A stretch of 64,000 nucleotides of DNA from Bacterioplanoides sp965200585 (GTDB lineage: Bacteria; Pseudomonadota; Gammaproteobacteria; Pseudomonadales; Oceanobacteraceae): NCBI RefSeq assembly GCF_965200585.1, contig NZ_OZ241361.1. One strand, given 5' to 3'. The notes below the pieces were generated by a model. The model ran no database searches, was not told where the DNA came from, and saw only the letters and a list, made by a program, of their open reading frames with translations. A program made the translations under genes and the position numbers. Of the stretch, positions 59,813 to 64,000 are shown piece by piece (the stretch's first letter is position 1; each line of letters starts with the position of its first letter).

Positions 59813-61321
59813 CTAGTTCTTATCCGAAACCTCACGGTTATAGTTCAACCGCTTAGCTGCATCCAGGGTCAGCAGCTGCATAAAGGCTTTGGTTTCAGAG
59901 TCCGAGCCCACTGGTGCACCACCAGTTCCGGAGCCGCCAAATACATTGGTTGGCACCTGACGTTTGGCAAAGGCTTCAGCCCAGAGTTTCTGAATTTCGA
60001 TCTCTGCGTCCAGCTTTTGTGCCAAGGCGTTATCCGCCTTCAGAATCACTTCTTTCTGATACGCTTCCGCATCCGCCAAGGTACGCTGGGTTTCCGCTTC
60101 AATACGGGCTTTTTCCAGTTCAATCTGAGCCGTGTCTTTGGCAATTTCAGCTTGTTCTTTCAGCTTCTGAGCATTGGTTAAAGCCAGTTGCTTTTCGGTT
60201 TCCGCTTCGGTGGTGCGCTGAATCTGCTCTACTTTGGCTTTGGCCTGACGTTGAGCCACTTCACGCTCACCTTTGGCAATGGCCAACAGGCGCTGCTCTT
60301 CTTCCTGAATACGCTGTTCACGGGCAATGGCGCGATCGGCGGAGGCTTTTTGCTTGAGCTGCATACGTTCAACAAACTTGGTATTCGGGCGCATATCGGT
60401 GACACGAGCGTCCAATACGGTAATGCCAAAATTGGTGAACTTCTGGGTTTTTCGCCTTGGCGTGCCTTCATCATCCAGCACTTTATTCACCACAAATTCG
60501 ATTTTGGTTTCGTCGCCGTAATCCTGCTGATTTTCACCCAGTGCGGCATTTGCGGACGATTTAATTCTACGAGCGCTGCGTTTAATTTGTTCTTCACGAC
60601 GCACCAGATAGATACCGCTGGACATCTGATTTTCGAACTCGGAATTAAATTCAGAACGGCCACCGGAGTAATATTCTTCGGCGCTCATCAACGAAGCAGT
60701 TGCCTGAATGGTTTCTTTAAACGCTGGAATTAACGCGGTGCGTAATAAGTTCTCCGGAGAACGATATTCATGTGCCAGCTTAAGGAAGGATTCCGGATCT
60801 TCAGGAATAGAGAAGCGTACGGTCGCTTCGGAATCGGCATCCACCTGATCGAGGAACATAATATTCATCGGCGGCAGGGTGGCACTGGCATCAGAACCAT
60901 CACTCTCGGCTTCCAGTTGCTCACGACGACCAGCAACAGCCTGAACCGTCATGGCGCGTTTCCAGGCGTTATAGCGGCCAAATAAATAGGTGTTGTAACC
61001 CACATCCGACACCACTTTTTCTTCGCCCGTAATGGTACGCACATGATAAATGTAGCCCGGCTCGGCATAGAAAAAGATTTGATTAAAGGCACCCACCGCA
61101 AACGACAAAATAGCCGCCCCCACTAAGGTTGGCACCAACTGAGATGGAAAGTCATAGGTGATTTCGTCCAGTCGCCCGCGAATTTCCTCAGGGCTTTTAC
61201 CCTGCCCTTCTAACTCGCTGCGCATACGCTCGATTTTCATTTTTTGTGACGAGCGGATAAACCCCATTGCGATGATGCTGGCGATGCATAATACGCCAAT
61301 CAGAATGCCCCAAAATGCCAT
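59813..61321 (-). CDS. large SPFH/band 7 domain membrane protein
   Basis: Protein of 502 residues. A first membrane helix (about 3-20) and a second (about 62-85, TLVGAAILSFAVGAFNQIFF) bracket a charged loop. An SPFH-like domain follows (about 87-330). A long Ala/Glu/Lys/Gln coiled coil occupies about 330-450 (RQAKAKVEQIQRTTEAETEK), and the tail is Gly-rich (FGGSGTGGAPVGSD). Such proteins assemble large membrane-associated cages or rafts. The two-helix N-terminus is unusual for flotillin/HflK types. No NfeD partner adjoins it. Confidence 0.78.
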   Translation of the reverse strand: MAFWGILIGVLCIASIIAMGFIRSSQKMKIERMRSELEGQGKSPEEIRGRLDEITYDFPSQLVPTLVGAAILSFAVGAFNQIFFYAEPGYIYHVRTITGEEKVVSDVGYNTYLFGRYNAWKRAMTVQAVAGRREQLEAESDGSDASATLPPMNIMFLDQVDADSEATVRFSIPEDPESFLKLAHEYRSPENLLRTALIPAFKETIQATASLMSAEEYYSGGRSEFNSEFENQMSSGIYLVRREEQIKRSARRIKSSANAALGENQQDYGDETKIEFVVNKVLDDEGTPRRKTQKFTNFGITVLDARVTDMRPNTKFVERMQLKQKASADRAIAREQRIQEEEQRLLAIAKGEREVAQRQAKAKVEQIQRTTEAETEKQLALTNAQKLKEQAEIAKDTAQIELEKARIEAETQRTLADAEAYQKEVILKADNALAQKLDAEIEIQKLWAEAFAKRQVPTNVFGGSGTGGAPVGSDSETKAFMQLLTLDAAKRLNYNREVSDKN

Positions 61322-61434
61322 AGTCGTTCCTTGTGTTCCTTAGCGAAAGAGAGGCATTACTTTATAGAGGGGTCAATTAAGAGACAAGGGGAGCAGGCAA
61401 GAGTCATCAATAGATAAAAATCACTGGCAATAAA

Positions 61435-61484
61435 AAACCGCTTTTCCTTTACTGTTTGCAGTAAGAAAAAGCGGTTTCTTTTTA
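61435..61484. terminator. long terminator hairpin of pckA
   Basis: AAACCGC plus TTTT (from 61435) pairs with AAAAGCGGTTT (to 61477), and inner CTTTACTG/CAGTAAG extends the stem. T-runs lie on both sides. It is located 39 bases past the pckA stop on the minus strand, insulating pckA from the SPFH gene. Confidence 0.88.
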
Positions 61485-61522
61485 TTCGTTAGTAACGAAT
61501 AACGGATTAAATCACCGAGTGA

Positions 61523-63061
61523 TTAATCCAGTTTAGGCGCTGCAGCCTGAATGCCTTCAGAAACGTCGTATTTCTTGAAGTTTTCAACGAATTGACCCGC
61601 CAGGTTCTTAGCAGACTCAGTCCAGGCTGCTTCGTCGCCCCAGGCTGCGATTGGGTTCAGCAGCTTGGTTTCAACGCCGTCGACAGATTTAGGTACGTTC
61701 AGACCGAATACCGGCAGAGTTTCAGTGTCTGCATCACGCAGAGCACCGCTCTGGATCGCGCTGATTACTGCACGAGTCGTTGGGATAGAGAAACGCTCAC
61801 CACCGTTACCGTTCGCACCACCGGTCCAACCGGTGTTAACCAGGTAAACCTGAGAGTCGAATTCAGTCACACGCTTCATCAGCAGTTCCGCGTACTCACC
61901 TGCTGGGCGTGGGAAGAATGGTGCGCCGAAACAGGTAGAGAAGGTAGACTTCAGACCTTTAGAACCACCCATCTCAGTAGAGCCTACCAGAGCAGTGTAA
62001 CCAGACAGGAAGTGGTAAGCAGCCTGTTCTTTGCTCAGGATAGAAACAGGAGGCAGAACACCGGTCATATCACAGGTCAGGAAGATAACCGCTTTTGGCT
62101 CGCCACCTTTGTTTTCTGGTACACGCTTCTCAACGTGCTCCAGTGGGTATGCACAACGGCCGTTTTCAGTCAGGCTGGTGTCGGCGTAGTCTGCAGTACG
62201 GTTTTCATCACCGATTACTACGTTTTCTACGATAGCGCCGAACTTAATCGCGTCCCAAATGATTGGCTCGTTTTTCTTCGACAGATCGATGGTTTTGGCG
62301 TAGCAGCCACCTTCGATGTTGAATACCGTGCCTTTGCCCCAACCGTGCTCGTCGTCACCAATCAGGTAACGGCTTGGGTCAGCAGACAGAGTGGTTTTAC
62401 CGGTGCCAGACAGGCCGAAGAACAGACAAGTGTCGCCGTCTTCACCGACGTTGGCAGAACAGTGCATTGGCAGCACGTCTTTTTCTGGCAGCAGGAAGTT
62501 CTGTACCGAGAACATGGCTTTTTTCATTTCGCCCGCGTAACGCATGCCAGCCAGCAGTACTTTGCGTTGTGCGAAGTTGATGATCACACAACCGTCAGAG
62601 TTAGTGCCGTCACGCTCAGGTACACATTCGAAACCTGCGCAGTTAAGGATCTGCCACTCCTCTTTATCAGCCGGGTTGAAGCTTTCAGGGCGGATAAACA
62701 GGTTGCGACCGAACAGGTTTTGCCAAGCCGTTTGAGTAGTCATTTTAACCGGCAGGTAATGTGCCGGATCAGAACCTACGTGAACCTGAGATACGAAGCT
62801 GTCGTGTTGCGCCAGATACTCTTCAACACGCTCCCACAGAGCATCAAATTTGTCGGCATCGAACGGGCGGTTGATGTTGCCCCAATCGATTGCGTCTTTG
62901 CTGCTTGGCTCTTCAACAATGAAACGGTCCATTGGAGAACGACCAGTACGCTTACCAGTGGTCACAACCAGTGCGCCAGTGTCTTGCAGGCGGCCTTCGC
63001 CACGTTGCAGTGCGTGTTCTACCAGTTGAGCTGAAGATAAGTTGGTATAAACAGTGGTCAT
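61523..63061 (-). CDS. pckA: phosphoenolpyruvate carboxykinase (ATP)
   Basis: Converts oxaloacetate and ATP to phosphoenolpyruvate in gluconeogenesis, 512 residues. The kinase P-loop reads FFGLSGTGKTTLSADPSRYL, and the metal site includes the GDDEHGWGKGTVFNIEGGCY block. Substrate-binding RTGRSPMDRFIV and TGWTGGANGNGGERFSIPTT are also present. The long opposing frame at 61592-63034 is a shadow of its codon bias. hslO lies upstream, as in many gammaproteobacteria. Confidence 0.97.
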   Translation of the reverse strand: MTTVYTNLSSAQLVEHALQRGEGRLQDTGALVVTTGKRTGRSPMDRFIVEEPSSKDAIDWGNINRPFDADKFDALWERVEEYLAQHDSFVSQVHVGSDPAHYLPVKMTTQTAWQNLFGRNLFIRPESFNPADKEEWQILNCAGFECVPERDGTNSDGCVIINFAQRKVLLAGMRYAGEMKKAMFSVQNFLLPEKDVLPMHCSANVGEDGDTCLFFGLSGTGKTTLSADPSRYLIGDDEHGWGKGTVFNIEGGCYAKTIDLSKKNEPIIWDAIKFGAIVENVVIGDENRTADYADTSLTENGRCAYPLEHVEKRVPENKGGEPKAVIFLTCDMTGVLPPVSILSKEQAAYHFLSGYTALVGSTEMGGSKGLKSTFSTCFGAPFFPRPAGEYAELLMKRVTEFDSQVYLVNTGWTGGANGNGGERFSIPTTRAVISAIQSGALRDADTETLPVFGLNVPKSVDGVETKLLNPIAAWGDEAAWTESAKNLAGQFVENFKKYDVSEGIQAAAPKLD

Positions 63062-63300
63062 ATCGGTGCCCTGAGGGTCCTCTCATGTGGTCTGTACGGC
63101 TTGTGGCCATATCAAAGCGTCTGTACCGTCCCTGCCCGGATGGGGGTAAAACACAACAGGAACGAATCCAAAATTTTAGGGGCGCGATTATGGCAGAAAA
63201 TCGTGCAAACGATAACCCTTGTCTTTTAGCGTCCGCCCAGCTGTCCCGAATTGTGACCCGTTATTCATCAGAAAAACGGGGAAAATCAATCACTATAAAT

Positions 63301-63325
63301 ATGGCGAATATTCATTATTCGCCAT
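63301..63325 (-). terminator. hairpin downstream of hslO
   Basis: ATGGCGAAT (63301-63309) pairs with ATTCGCCAT (63317-63325), 21 bases past the hslO stop on the minus strand, followed by ATATTTATAG. The remaining 63062-63300 is the pckA upstream region; no clear promoter was assigned. Confidence 0.6.
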
Positions 63326-63345
63326 TCAGGGCAACGTAGCTAGAT

Positions 63346-64000
63346 TCAGTGCGGGTTACGTTGTGGAAACAACTCATCCACCTGGGCACGATCAAAACTG
63401 TAATGCTGCTGGCAGAACTCGCAATTCACTTCAATCTTACTGCTTTCCTGCAGCATGTTATCCAGCTCATCGTAGCCCAATTGCATCAGCGCAGTCGCCA
63501 GGCGTGGCTTGGAGCAGGTGCAGAAAAACTTCAACTCAGACGGCTCATACACCCGGATCTCTTCCTCGTGATACAGGCGATGCAACAGCACGTCATTATT
63601 CAGGTGTAATAACTCGTCCTGTTTTAAGGTGCTGGCCAGGTGGGTTAAGCGATCCCAGGCATCAGCATCGCTGCTTGTAGCCGCTGGCATCTTCTGCAAC
63701 ATAAACCCAGCGGCATTTTCACCATCACATTCGAGCCAAAAGCGTGACGGTAACTGCTCAGACTGCTCGAAGTATTCTTCCATGGCTTTGGCAATATTGC
63801 CGCCGTCGATGGCAGTAATTCCCTGATAGCGCTGGCCGTCTTCCGGTTCAATGGTGATCACCATCTGACCGTTATCAAAGCTCAGCTCTTCTGCCGCAAC
63901 GGTATCGTCATAACGGGCAATCGCGCGCAACTCACCTTTGTCACTGCTTTCTGCCTGCAACAAGGACACATTACCCGGTAAGCGCACCTGTAAGGTCAAA
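63346..64000 (-). CDS. hslO: redox-regulated chaperone Hsp33, C-terminal ~218 residues (5' end outside window)
   Basis: Holdase activated by oxidation. The visible part covers most of the substrate-binding domain and the C-terminal zinc switch: FFCTCSKPRL and VNCEFCQQHY give the CxC and CxxC pairs. E. coli Hsp33 has about 292 residues, so about 70 are outside the window. The frame remains open at the edge, so the TTG at 63999 is not the real start. Confidence 0.95.
   Translation of the reverse strand, partial: LTLQVRLPGNVSLLQAESSDKGELRAIARYDDTVAAEELSFDNGQMVITIEPEDGQRYQGITAIDGGNIAKAMEEYFEQSEQLPSRFWLECDGENAAGFMLQKMPAATSSDADAWDRLTHLASTLKQDELLHLNNDVLLHRLYHEEEIRVYEPSELKFFCTCSKPRLATALMQLGYDELDNMLQESSKIEVNCEFCQQHYSFDRAQVDELFPQRNPH

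Noticed and set aside
61592..63034. 480-codon open frame opposite pckA
   Set aside because: It is fully antisense to pckA, has no recognisable protein features and is explained by pckA codon usage.

Overview
The window is about 64 kb of a gammaproteobacterial chromosome. Protein sequences and gene order point to a marine member of the Oceanospirillales/Pseudomonadales side: engB - c-type cytochromes - cytochrome c4 - dsbA - a DgcH-like diguanylate cyclase; glmR-like regulator - glmS; hemCDXY; ABC-F ATPase - TIGR02444 - AlgP-like protein - Rsd/AlgQ - DsbB; gshA - tex - pckA - hslO. These blocks recall Pseudomonas gene order but are interleaved differently. No rRNA, tRNA, CRISPR array, insertion sequence or phage was seen. 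The species cannot be named from this window.

Layout. 0-13 kb: polA (3' part outside the window), a DUF2782 protein, thrB, a cytochrome c5-like protein, an MltC-like transglycosylase, a ccdAB module, cinA, ynbE-ydbL, lemA with an M48 protease, and an ABC exporter. 13-18 kb: a toxin-first RelE/XRE module, then a molybdenum-cofactor operon moaA-mobA-moaB-moaC-moaD-moaE headed by a Moco riboswitch. 17.6-20.4 kb: two AT-rich small genes and an acyl-CoA dehydrogenase. 20.4-25.2 kb: an ErsA/Spot 42-position small RNA with a sigma-E type promoter, engB, cytochromes, dsbA and dgcH. 25.5-35 kb: glmR-glmS, hemCDXY, a ferredoxin-reductase and ubiD. 35-39 kb: two unknown AT-rich exported proteins, DUF423, trmB, a PA4642-family protein and an NhaC antiporter. 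39.6-46 kb: a BLUF photoreceptor translationally overlapped with a chemoreceptor, a MipA/OmpV porin-like protein, and a LodA/LodB-like quinoprotein oxidase pair. 46-64 kb: ABC-F ATPase, TIGR02444, AlgP-like histone-like protein, ParA, WD40 lipoprotein, rsd, dsbB, FliL-like protein, gshA, an orphan MNT nucleotidyltransferase, tex, tacAT, a large SPFH protein, pckA and hslO (5' part outside).

The most interesting non-coding signal is a family of four intergenic elements (15542-15657, 15676-15775 reversed, 25257-25439, 33419-33532 reversed). Each has a core of two or three hairpins with changing but base-paired stems and GGA-containing loops. Each core is enclosed by a long outer stem whose sequence differs from copy to copy. 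The loop-plus-closing sequence matches the known CsrA/RsmA binding consensus, in one copy at all 12 positions. The mismatches in the outer stems fall mostly as G-U wobbles in one strand orientation only, which suggests they work as RNA. A Csr/Rsm-titrating 3' UTR element is the leading hypothesis.

Other highlights are the BLUF-chemoreceptor operon (candidate blue-light sensing coupled to chemotaxis signalling), the sigma-E driven sRNA that stays with engB although polA is 18 kb away, and three complete toxin-antitoxin modules plus one partial module.
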